Assembly: GCF_048771995.1 (NCBI RefSeq)
Contig: NC_133043.1
Span: forward strand, 5,821,001-5,885,000
Reading direction: 5' to 3'
Source of the DNA: Taeniopygia guttata
Lineage: Eukaryota; Chordata; Aves; Passeriformes; Estrildidae
Length of the DNA: 64,000 bases
Translations under genes and position numbers: made by a program
Part shown: one piece after another, positions 55,754 through 64,000 of the stretch
Layout: every line of letters starts with the position of its first letter
Position numbering within the stretch: the stretch's first letter is position 1
The notes under the pieces: model-generated
Told to the model about the DNA's origin: nothing
Database searches by the model: none
The model's input: only the letters and a program-made list of their open reading frames with translations

Positions 55754-57295
55754 CTGCAGTCCGGAGGGAAAGAAATACATAGTTAAACTCTACCAAAGCT
55801 CCTCATGGTTGGGAAGTTCAGCCATCCCACTGAGTACAGAAAGCTCGCCCCTAGAGTGAGGTGTGGTTGCTGTTCTGCTCTTTCAGGGGTTCCATCTGTA
55901 CCTCAGCAGACCAACTACAGCTAACATATACGGGCTAGCTTTTTTTTCCCTCTCGTATTTCCACGGGAGTCGTGCTGGTTTTGCATTAATTGGTATTTGG
56001 AGAGGAGGGAAGAAACCACCCACAGAAATGAGTGTTCTGAGAGGAGCTGCTGAGAGCTTCCTCTGTACACCCCCCATCAAACATAGGGGCTGGAACCAGA
56101 TTAGCTTTAAGCACCCTTCTAACACAAACCATTCTGATTGTCTATTTATCTCCCTCTATATCTACCTACCCATAACTATAACCTTTTCTTGGTTTTCATC
56201 AGAGAACTTGAGGACTTCATCAAACCAGTCCAGCTGGGCTTGGCTAAATCCTCCATTAAATGCTACAAAATGAGGTTCTTTGAGCCCTGCAATGAAGAAG
56301 AAAGGCACAAACACATACACTTCCCATGGCTCCTCTATTTGCCTTAGGTAAATCCGCTGATGGTTGGTTTACTCTCACAACCTTTGGGGCTGTTTTTTTT
56401 GCATTCCCTGGATCAGAACTCCAGCCCCCTTGCACAAATATTATTTGTTGGTATTTTCGGGAATTTTGGCCACACTACCCAAACAGGGTCTCCACTGTTG
56501 GGTTTCCCCGCGGCATGGGACAGGGTGGGCACAACTCGGTGCTCTGCGGGGCACAGAGCAGGGCACCGCGACAGCACCGGGCGTACAGGGGAGCATCTGC
56601 ACTGACGGGCAGGGAAGCGGCGGAGCTCGGCACAACGGGGCACACGATGCTTGCTATCCCCTGGCATCCCGCTGTCAGCACCGGGAGCTCCGCACAGCGG
56701 AACTTCGGCCGCCCGCGCCCCGGCCGAGCCCGGAGGTACCTTCGGGGCTGTTGAGATCATCGTTGTGGTTCTTCTCCCGCAGCACCCGCAGGGCCTCCTG
56801 GTAGCGGGGACTGCCGGGGTCCCTGCCCAGGGTGCTGGTGTCGTAGCAGTCGAGCACGACGAGGCGGAGCCGCGGGGCCGGGCTGCAGTGGTACGCGTGG
56901 CACTCCCGGTCCGGCGGCCCGTCCGAGCCGCCCGCGGCCCGGCTGTACAGCCCGCTGCGCACCAGCCGGGCCCGGCTGAAGTTGTACAGCTCGTGGTTGC
57001 CCCACGCGTGGTGCACCGGCACCGAGAGCTGCCCCAGCACCTCCAGCACCTGCTGCAAGGCGCTCTCGGCCTGGCCGCGCCGGGCGTTCTGCCCGTCGAT
57101 GCAATCGCCCAGCTGCAGCACCGAGTCTATGGGCGGGCTCTCCCCGGCCCACTCCCGCACCGCCTCCCGCAGCAAGCGCAGGCTGTGCCGGTAGTAGCGC
57201 CGGCGGCAGCCGCCGAAGTCGTGCCCGTCCTCCGCGTCCGCGAACTGGATGTCAGCCAGCAGCCCGAGGGCGAGGCGCGGCGGCGCGGCCTGCAT
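55467..57295 (-). CDS. ADPRM: ADPRM, Mn-dependent ADP-ribose/CDP-alcohol diphosphatase
   Basis: Three exons on the minus strand (57,295-56,740; 56,286-56,170; 55,753-55,467) join to 319 residues; human is 342 from memory. The family hydrolyses ADP-ribose, CDP-choline-type compounds and related nucleotides with Mn2+, in the cytosol. Metallophosphoesterase motifs are present in order: ADIQFAD (D15, Q17), LGDCIDG (D64), GNHE (N100, H101), AHVP (H226) and GHLHDG (H263, H265). The start Met is the only Met in exon 1 and has G at -3. Exon 1 is extremely GC-rich while exons 2 and 3 are not, reflecting its place in a CpG island. The C-terminus ends RIPDRVMHF and lacks the last few residues of the human protein. 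Divergent from SCO1, convergent with TMEM220. Confidence 0.95.
55754..56739 (-). other. ADPRM: ADPRM introns 1 and 2
   Basis: Intron 1 (56,287-56,739, 453 nt) and intron 2 (55,754-56,169, 416 nt) flank the 117-nt exon 2. Nothing else recognised in them apart from the CpG-rich edge of intron 1 next to exon 1. Confidence 0.85.
56170..56286 (-). CDS. ADPRM: ADPRM exon 2
   Basis: 117 nt between acceptor CATTGCAG and donor GTAGGT. Encodes [15 protein letters not shown] through [12 protein letters not shown] and one base of the next Ala. Closely matches the human segment with FNGGFSQEQL and NQEKV. Too short, lacking a Met start, to be seen by simple ORF scanning. Confidence 0.92.
56740..57295 (-). 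CDS. ADPRM: ADPRM exon 1
   Basis: 556 nt, residues 1-185 plus one base. Starts [20 protein letters not shown]; donor GTACCT after LNSPE, phase 1. Carries three of the five metal-site motifs. The antisense strand also has a 290-codon open frame here (56,651-57,523), an artefact of composition. Confidence 0.93.
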
Positions 57296-57339
57296 GGCGG
57301 AGCGGGCGGGCCGGAAGGGGCGGCGCGGCCGGCGGCAGC

Positions 57340-57519
57340 ATGGCGGGGCCGGCGGGGCTGTGGCGGCTGCGGGCGGCCGCGGGGCTGTGGCCGCTGCCCG
57401 GCCGGGCCGTGCGGGGCTGGGCCGTGCGGGGCTGGGCCGTGCGGGGCTGGGCGCTGTCCCCCGCTCCCCACAGCCGCCCGCTGGCGCAGCTGCCGGGCCG
57501 CGGGCCGCGGCACAGGCGG
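57340..57519 (+). CDS. SCO1: SCO1 exon 1 (transit peptide)
   Basis: 180 nt, 60 residues from [20 protein letters not shown] to GPRHRR; donor GTGAGG, phase 0. Arg-rich with almost no acidic residues, as expected for mitochondrial import. Contains a perfect 15-bp coding triplication (57,406-57,450). Confidence 0.9.
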
Positions 57520-60500
57520 GTGAGGGAGCGCGGCCCGGAGCGGAGCGGAGCGGGCAGCGCGGGCCGGGCCCGGCCGGGCCCCGCGCGGTCACCAAAGCCT
57601 TGTCCCCCCGCAGGTCGTGTCCTGGAGGTCGCTGGCGGCCACCGTGGTGCTGGGCGGGGGGCTGCTGGCCGGAATGAAGGTGATGAAGCGACGCAAGGAG
57701 GAGAGTGAGTGCGGGGTTGCGCGTTTCGTGTTCGGACGATGCGGTGGTCGTGTTTGTATGATGTGGGGTTTGCGTTCTGTGAAAAACACCGGTCACTCGG
57801 TTTTTTTTAAATTTACAAGTTTAATAATAATGAAATGGTTATAAAAATAGTAATTGTGAAAAATACATACATTATGATTGGCTTTTCGCAGATGTTACGA
57901 TGAATATTATGTGTGTAATGTTAGAAAGTTATGCTGTATTAGGTCTCTGAAGTAGTAGGATAAATGTAGTTTTAGGTTACAACATGATGTTAAAATAGAA
58001 GCTCTGTGATACAGAATTTGTTACAAGCTCAAGCGAGAAGATGAAATAATCAAGAGACTCTTCACACAGAGATGTCAGCGAAGGGGGCCCATAAAAAGTT
58101 ACAGCCTCCTCATCAGAAAAGACAAACATTCTTCCACCTTCTCTCCGTCTTTATGGAACCACCAGGATTAAGGGGAAGAAGTTGACAAAACCCAGAAAAG
58201 TTCTTAATTTGCAAGGAATTTATGCATCATGTATGAGATATATGAATATGCAACAGGCTATTGCTTTTAAGGTTATTCCTTAAAATACATGAAGTGCGGC
58301 AGAAGATTTTCAAAAATCTTTCCAAACATAGGTTGTGCCAGCCTATGCAGCACACGGAGCTGGGTGTTGTGGGCTCGTTGGGTTCCTGGTTCATGTGCAA
58401 CCCGTGAGCTTTGCCTGCTGCTGCAGCAACTGCCCACACATTTCCTTTTGATGGATTTCACACTTTTCCTTTACAGTTGAAAACACAGGCATTGCAGCTT
58501 TTAGGGTGTTGTTCACTTTCCAACAGATGCTGGTTTTGCTGTTTCACAGCAGGCTAGATATCTTGTCTTTATTTTTTCCCTCTTCAAACAAAAACGCAGT
58601 TGGGTAACAATGAAAGATAATATCATGTTTCAAAGGAATTTAGTGATATGTTTGATTTTGTCCAAAAGAGCACTTTCTGGGAGGCATGTGCACGTTGGGT
58701 TTCTGCATGACAGGCATTGGTGGATCTCGACGTGACCCTGAGCAGTGTCTGACTTGGCTGCTCCCAGGGCTTGCCTGGGAAGCATTGTGCCTTGTGGCAT
58801 GGGTGTGTTTGATTCCTGCTTGTGTTTTGTAGAACTGGAGAAGGAGCGAAACCGAGGCATTGGGAAGCCGCTGCTGGGAGGGCCCTTCTCCCTCGTCAGC
58901 CATGAGGGACAGCCCAGGACCAACAAGGACTACATTGGCCAGTGGGTGCTGATCTACTTTGGCTTCACTCACTGCCCTGACATCTGTCCTGATGAACTGG
59001 AGAAAATGATTGCAGTGGTGAATGAAATTGGTATGGGAATTCAGACACAGAGCATTGCATCTCATGGCACTTGCTTCCTTCACAAATTACGTAAATAAAA
59101 CTGCACAAAATGGTCTAGTCACTTGGGGTGGGCTTGGATTGATGTTACATGGCTGTGAGCTTGTTTGAAGGAAGATGAGAGATGATACCGGGTTTTCTAA
59201 AATAAATAATTATTGTTAATATCACAGATCAAATTCCGTCTTTGCCTAATCTGACCCCACTCTTCATCACCATCGATCCTGAGAGGGACAACCAAGAAGC
59301 CATTGCCAGATATGTTAAAGGTATTCCTGCTTTCTTCCCCTGTGTCTCATAGCACGTAGAGCACTAAAAAGGAGTGTCTTGAAGGGATTCTTTTCACCAA
59401 AATGTGTAAATGTCTTCTTTCTATCTAGAATTTTCTCCGAAGCTGGTGGGATTGACTGGTAGCAAGGCACAGATTGACCAAGTGGCTAAAGCATACCGTG
59501 TGTACTACAGCGAAGGGCCCAAGGATGAGGACAATGATTACATAGTGAGTAAAAGCAGCCTTTGCTTACTGAAAGACTGTGGATAAGAGCAGCATGAACA
59601 TTGTGAAACCAGCTGTTGGATCTTTACTGAAGTCCTGTGTGCAGTGGTGTGTTCACCTGTCAGAACCACAGTGCCCTCCTACAAGCTCAGCACCTTACCA
59701 AAGCGTGTTCTGAACAATCCCAGAAATGCAGACAGTAGCACAGGAACTAGCAAGCCTGGCAATAGTTGAGATTCTTTCTGATCTGTATCTTCCTGATACA
59801 AATCCAATCGGAATATCGGGGATGTGCATGGGTGAGGCTGCTTCGGTGTGCCGGCAGGAGGCGCGCCTGTCCCGCATTTCCTGTATCCCACTGCCTGTCC
59901 CGATCCCAATCCCGCATTTCCTGTATCCCACTGCCGGTCCCAATCCCGCATTTCCCTGTATCCCACTGCCGGTCCCAATCCTGCATTTCCCTGTATCCCA
60001 CTGCTGACCCCGATCCCGCATTTCCTGTATCCCACTGCTGACCCCGATCCCGCATTTCCTGTATCCCACTGCTGATCCCGATCCCGCATTTCCCTGTATC
60101 CCACTGCTGACCCCGATCCCGCATTTCCCTGTATCCCACTGCCTGTCCAGATCTCGCATTTCCTGTATCCCACTGCCGGTCCCGATCCCACAGTTCCCTG
60201 TATCCCACTGCTGACCCCAATCCCGCATTTCCATGTGTCCCATTGCCGATCCTAATCCTGCATTTCCCTGTGTTCCACTGCTGGTCCCAATCCCAATCCC
60301 ACAGTTCCCTGTATCCCACTGCTGGTCCCGATCCCGATCCCACATTTCTCTGTGTCTCAGTTCCACAGTTCTCTGTATCCCAGTGCTGGTCCCAGTCCCA
60401 CAGTTCCCTATATCCCACTGCTGGCCCCATCTCGATGCCACATTTCCCTGTATCCCACTGCTTGTCTTGACCCTGATCCCACAGTTCCCTGTATCCCACT

Positions 60501-60817
60501 GCTGGTCCCGATCCCGATCCCACATTTCTCTGTGTCTCAGTTCCAAGTTCTCTGTATCCCAGTGCTGGTCCCAGTCCCACAGTTCCCTGTATCCCACTGC
60601 TGGCCCCATCCCGGTGCCGCCTGTCCCCTCTGAGCTGTGTGGTGTGATGCTGTGGTCTCTCACCAGGCCTTGCTGTGCTCTCTGGCAGGTGGATCACACA
60701 ATAATTATGTACCTCCTCGGCCCCGATGGTGACTTTGTGGACTACTATGGCCAGAATAAGAAGAGTGCTGAGATTTCGGCTTCTGTTGCTGCACACATGA
60801 GAAAATACACATCCTAA
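57340..60817 (+). CDS. SCO1: SCO1, mitochondrial cytochrome c oxidase copper chaperone
   Basis: Six exons (57,340-57,519; 57,614-57,704; 58,833-59,030; 59,228-59,320; 59,429-59,544; 60,689-60,817) join in frame to 268 residues; human is 301. SCO1 sits in the inner mitochondrial membrane with its thioredoxin-fold domain in the intermembrane space, and delivers copper to the Cu-A site of COX2. Seen here: an Arg/Trp/Ala-rich N-terminus suited to a transit peptide (1-60), one membrane helix [15 protein letters not shown] (67-81), a basic stop-transfer KRRKEE, the copper motif CPDIC (C138, C142) in [18 protein letters not shown], and the copper-ligand His in VDHTIIMYL (H229). All introns are GT/AG with consistent phase. 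The start has A at -3 and G at +4. The shorter length than human is in the N-terminus. Confidence 0.97.
57406..57450 (+). repeat. SCO1: 15-bp in-frame tandem triplication in SCO1 transit peptide
   Basis: Three identical copies of GCCGTGCGGGGCTGG encode AVRGW three times in a row. The identity at all codon positions points to recent expansion. Confidence 0.97.
57614..57704 (+). CDS. SCO1: SCO1 exon 2 (membrane helix)
   Basis: 91 nt, [12 protein letters not shown] to MKRRKEE plus one base. Acceptor CCCCCGCAG, donor GTGAGT. Encodes the single transmembrane helix and its basic flank. Confidence 0.93.
58833..59030 (+). CDS. SCO1: SCO1 exon 3 (CxxxC copper motif)
   Basis: 198 nt, from [19 protein letters not shown] through [15 protein letters not shown] to VVNEI plus one base. 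Acceptor TGTTTTGTAG, donor GTATGG. Confidence 0.95.
59228..59320 (+). CDS. SCO1: SCO1 exon 4
   Basis: 93 nt, [20 protein letters not shown] to ARYVK. Acceptor ATATCACAG, donor GTATTC. No in-frame Met at its start, so it is easily missed by ORF scanning; the match to the human segment TPLFISIDPERD makes it certain. Confidence 0.94.
59429..59544 (+). CDS. SCO1: SCO1 exon 5
   Basis: 116 nt, [18 protein letters not shown] to [10 protein letters not shown]. Acceptor CTATCTAG, donor GTGAGT, phase 0. Matches the family segment [11 protein letters not shown] and YYSxGPKDED. Confidence 0.95.
59868..60628. repeat. SCO1 intron 5 minisatellite with higher-order repeat
   Basis: About 19 units of roughly 33-45 bp built on CATTTCCCTGTATCCCACTG, each followed by CTGACCCCGATCCCG or similar. 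Left units are CpG-containing and homogeneous; right units are longer and alternate. Positions 60,301-60,360 are identical to 60,481-60,540, exactly 180 bp apart, and similarity continues beyond both, showing a second-level duplication. C/T-rich on the plus strand. Open in several frames on both strands, giving false ORFs of up to 349 codons. Confidence 0.95.
60689..60817 (+). CDS. SCO1: SCO1 exon 6 (last coding exon)
   Basis: 129 nt, [20 protein letters not shown] to AAHMRKYTS and TAA. Acceptor CTCTGGCAG. Contains the copper-ligand His. It sits about 60 bp after the end of the intron 5 minisatellite. Confidence 0.95.
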   Translation: MDHTIIMYLLGPDGDFVDYYGQNKKSAEISASVAAHMRKYTS

Positions 60818-63754
60818 AGCAGAAGGTCCTCAGAGATTGCTGTGAATGTCACCTGTGGGATTAGCTGTGATTGGACATTGGAGTTAAAGCAGAAGCACAC
60901 AAGTGTAACATCCTGTCAAGCAGGTCTCCTTTCTTCCAAATAAGAAAGGTTATCCATGTTTCTGCAAATTCCCATTACCAAAAATCTCTACAGAGCTTTC
61001 CCCATGGATATAATTTTCAACAAGATCTCGGGTACAGAATAAAATTTGGGACTTCTCTGAAACATCGCTGGGAGCAAAGGATGGAAAGCACTTCTCTCTT
61101 GGGAAGAACTTGTGTGTTGCTGGGAAAATATTGCTGTTAAAACAATTGCCGGTCTGGCAAGGACAGCAGTCACTGCAGGAGGATTATTTGATGCAAAGCC
61201 ATTACTTGATGGGGCCATGGCGTTCTCAGAGGAGCTCTGCCCTCTGGTTTCTCTGCACTGTTTTGCCTTCTAGGAAAGGCAGTTGCACTCTTAGAACAGA
61301 GGAGCCTTAAGAATTCTTCTTTATCCAGGTTAAGAAGGTGAAGAGCACTGAAAGCACTGGTGGCTTCCACACATGGGACCAGCCCTGTAGCGAGCCTGAT
61401 AATTTCATCTGAATGCAGAAATGAAATGACTTTTCCTGGTGATTTTTCCATGTGAACACTCTTCACTTATAAAGAAAGGAGAATTGAGTTGCAAATAGGT
61501 TTTTCTTCTGGTACAGATGATGGTGTGTGTAGCTGCTCTGCTTGTGCTAGGGGAAGGGTGGAGGGGGGCTGTGTCCATGCACAGGGCTGGTAATCAGATA
61601 CATTTTATGCAGTGCAGCATTTGAAAATAAAGATTGATTTGTATAGGCAATATATATTTTTATTTCCTAAGGTTTGACTAGAATATCATCAGAACTTTGT
61701 ATACCGGTCAAACTTCATATTCTTGCTCTGCTTTCCTTCCTTTTAGAAAGCAGTATTTATTTCTAGTCGTGCACATCAGGAGCTGAATGTGCTTTTTTAA
61801 GCTGAACCTCAGAGAATGGCCCACAGGAGACAAACCAGAACAGCTCCTGGTGTGAGTTCCAGAGGGTCTTAGACTGAACACAGGTGTTCCTGCAGGTAGC
61901 ACTCTTGTTCTGACTGTGAGGGTTGGAAGACAACATTCCCACCACAGGGAAGGTGCAAAGCCTGTGGAAAACTTCTGTCTTTGCCAAATTGTGAAAAACA
62001 GTAAACTTCACCTGTTTCAGAGCAGTGACATCTCATGAATTTTTATACAAATTACATACTTGCTCTTTTCCATGGGTTTCACCTTCAGGTCTGTTTTTAT
62101 TTGATCCCTTGTGATTTGTTTGTGTTTCTGGAGTCCTCAGGGCACATCTCTGCCCTATCTCTTACCATCCTGTGGCTGTGCTCTGCACATTAGCCTTTGT
62201 CTGCCCTTCTCAAGGTCTCTGCTGTCACATCAGGCCTGTATTTTAAATATTGCTGCAGTTTGTTAGGGCCAAATATCTTTTCTGCACAGAGGACAGTCTG
62301 GAAAATCACGATTGTATGAAGCAATGGTAAGTAAAAATAAAACAAATCAGTTAGAAGCACCTGCTCAGAAGAAAGAATTGGTGTTGCAGTTGAGCCAAGT
62401 TAAAGCAGAATTTGGACAAGGCAAACCTCTGTCCTGAGGCTTTGCAAATTCAGCACATGACCTGCAGCCAGGGAAGAGTCACCTGTTACACTGATTTCTC
62501 TAAAGCTCATTTGCAGCTGACTCGTACCACAGAGACAAATACAGATTCCTCTCTTCTCCCAAATGTTTTGGCAGCAGTGCTGTGTCCTTTTCCTGGGACG
62601 AATGAAGCTCTCACATGGTCTTCAGTGAACTGCAGGATGGAGCTGGAGGCTGAGAACTGAGTTGGGCTCTTCACCACCTCTCTGCAAATTCGTTTTCAGT
62701 CAGGTGGAACAAGCGATGCACGGACTGATGAGGAGTCGGACAGAGCTGGGAACAGCCTGTCTCAGTGCACTGAGGTTGTTGGTTGCAGCCAAGGCTTTCC
62801 AGGCCCTGCTGCTGAAGCAGTGTACCCACCTGGAGCTTCCAGGAGCTGTGGCTCCAGCAGTGTGTGCTGGGGCTGCTCAGGAGCTCCCCAGCCTTGGGGC
62901 AGTGGGTGTGTACTCAGTGAAGCAGAGGTGCGTGTCTGTGCTGCAGGGGGAATGGCCACAGCCCTTACTTTAGACATGACCTGACAAGCCCCAAGTTTTA
63001 CTGGACTGCTCTTAGTTTTGGTGGCCTAAAAGGAAAGGCAAAAAGCTGACTTTGTCTGATAGAAGAGAATTTTAAAGTTTGGTTTGGTTCAACTGGAAAC
63101 TAATGTTTTTTAAGGGAAGTTGTACTGGTGGTGGAGCGTCTAGCCCCTGACTTCTAGCAGCTCTACATCAGTTGTACATGTTGCTGTGAAGATTTGTGCT
63201 GGGAAGACCTGGGCAGGAATGATTGCACCTGTCTCTGTGCAGGAGCCAACTCATTCCATGTTTTAAGCCGTGTATTACTAGTTTAATAAAGCAGGCTCCT
63301 TCAGCGTGCCAGGGAACTTACTCAGCTGCAGCTTACAAAACCTTCTTGTTCTCCCGAAGTTCTTTGTGCAAAAATAGATAGACATCAACCAGTAAATCCA
63401 CCTTTAATTTGCAGGGGTATATTGAGCTCTGATTGTGCCCTTTTCTGAATGAAGGGCAGCAATAAAAGCTCCCTGGCAGTCCCAGGATGGGATGAGAGCC
63501 TTGCAAGGCAAAGTGGCTCGTGGTGACAGCACCCTCGTGACCTTCACCTCAGGACAGCTCCGTGTCTGCCGTGATGCTGGCAGCACAGAGCAGCAGATGT
63601 AGCTGCAGCTGCCGTGGCTCAGTGCTCAGTGCCACTTGTTTTCCTGCACTCTGCTCCCACCTGGACACCTGAACCAGCAAGAGAGAGCAGGACAGTGGCT
63701 CTCGCTGCCTGAGGGTTCTCTTTGTTCCTCTTCCACAGCTGGGTGTGGGGACTT
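60818..63754. other. SCO1 3' UTR and downstream intergenic sequence
   Basis: The 3' UTR probably ends near 61,060 or 61,655. Beyond that I see only unique-looking sequence with scattered AATAAA (for example near 63,283) and short open frames with no recognisable homology. No gene called. Confidence 0.6.
61038..61043 (+). terminator. SCO1: Candidate SCO1 polyadenylation signal (proximal)
   Basis: AATAAA 221 bp after the SCO1 stop. A second AATAAA lies at 61,626-61,631, followed by GT/T-rich sequence. Either or both may be used. Confidence 0.5.
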
Positions 63755-64000
63755 AGCCAGCAGCGTGGGCAAGGAGAGCAGGGTCTGTACCAGCCATGGT
63801 GTGGCCAGCAGGACCAGGAGAGTGACCACCCCAGTGCTGGGCACTGCTGAGGCACCTCGAGTGCTCTGTCCAGTTCTGGGCCCCTGTGACAACAAAGACC
63901 TGGAGGGGCTGGAGCGTGTCCAGAGGAGGGGATGGAGCTGGGGGAGAGTCTGGGGCACCAGGAGGGGCTGGGGGAGCTGGGAAGGGGCTCAGCCTGGAGA
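63755..64000 (+). mobile_element. CR1 LINE fragment, cut by the window edge
   Basis: Contains CR1 landmarks CAGTTCTGGGCCCCTGTGAC, AAAGACCTGGAGGGGCTGGA, GCGTGTCCAGAGGAGG and a final CTCAGCCTGGAGA, the same region as 53,340-53,505. It continues past position 64,000. The left limit is approximate. Confidence 0.9.

Larger units (their letters stand above)
56480..57720. promoter_or_regulatory. CpG island with ADPRM/SCO1 bidirectional promoter
   Basis: Dense CpG sequence covers ADPRM exon 1, the 44-bp gap and SCO1 exons 1-2. The gap 57,296-57,339 holds GC boxes (GGGCGGG at 57,304; GGGGCGG at 57,317) and an ETS-type CCGGAAG at 57,311-57,317. No TATA box. A shared TATA-less promoter is inferred. Confidence 0.8.
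57520..60688 (+). other. SCO1: SCO1 introns
   Basis: Intron 1 is 94 nt, intron 2 is 1,128 nt (AT-rich, no gene seen), intron 3 is 197 nt, intron 4 is 108 nt, and intron 5 is 1,144 nt, of which about 760 nt is minisatellite. No nested RNA gene recognised. Confidence 0.85.

Noticed and set aside
56651-57523. 290-codon plus-strand open frame
   Set aside because: Antisense of ADPRM exon 1 plus the SCO1 start in another frame; a composition artefact.
59695-60796. Open frames of 322 and 349 codons on the minus strand, and matching plus-strand frames, with [12 protein letters not shown] repeats
   Set aside because: Translation of the SCO1 intron 5 minisatellite, whose unit length often keeps the frame open. 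Not a repeat protein.
62662-62973. 103-codon open frame downstream of SCO1
   Set aside because: No homology, splice signals or promoter features; likely chance.

Overview
The window is vertebrate nuclear DNA, almost certainly from a passerine bird. The support is as follows. Four spliced genes encode proteins close to human MAP2K4, TMEM220, ADPRM and SCO1. Several CR1 LINE fragments carry the avian 3' end. One SINE joins a tRNA-Ile head to a CR1 tail, which matches what I recall of TguSINE1 of zebra finch. One LTR begins TGTTATGGTTTGACACTGGC, a start I recall from songbird endogenous retroviruses. There are no prokaryotic genes, operons or CRISPR arrays. Species and chromosome cannot be read from the sequence; avian chromosome 18 is likely from known synteny.

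Layout, left to right. Positions 1-44,848 hold the 5' part of MAP2K4 on the minus strand: exon 3 (8,348-8,522), exon 2 (23,275-23,377) and exon 1 (44,758-44,848), separated by introns of about 15 and 21 kb. The rest of the kinase lies beyond the left edge. These introns hold CR1 copies, one LTR, short tandem repeats and one unexplained open frame near 34.45 kb. A CpG-rich block of about 1.2 kb (43.98-45.2 kb) surrounds exon 1. About 4.9 kb of intergenic DNA follows, with a degraded CR1-like relic and the tRNA-Ile/CR1 SINE. TMEM220 (plus strand, six exons, 49,778-54,027) starts directly behind two tandem arrays. ADPRM (minus strand, three exons, 55,467-57,295) converges on TMEM220. SCO1 (plus strand, six exons, 57,340-60,817) diverges from ADPRM, with only 44 bp between their start codons. 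The last 3 kb is intergenic and runs into a CR1 fragment at the right edge.

What the genes do. MAP2K4 is the dual-specificity kinase that activates JNK and p38. TMEM220 is a small multipass membrane protein. ADPRM is a manganese-dependent ADP-ribose/CDP-alcohol diphosphatase. SCO1 is a mitochondrial inner-membrane copper chaperone for cytochrome c oxidase. They are not a pathway; they are a conserved synteny block. Relative orientations match the human order SCO1-ADPRM-TMEM220-...-MAP2K4, but the genes that I recall lying between TMEM220 and MAP2K4 in human are absent here.

I found no undescribed biological system. The most notable features are the very tight ADPRM/SCO1 divergent promoter, minisatellites placed at gene starts (TMEM220 promoter, SCO1 transit peptide, MAP2K4 intron 1), a roughly 19-unit minisatellite with an exact 180-bp higher-order repeat in SCO1 intron 5, a 30-nt TMEM220 microexon wedged between a 78-nt intron and a hexanucleotide array, the tRNA/CR1 SINE, and the 34.4-kb candidate pseudogene.
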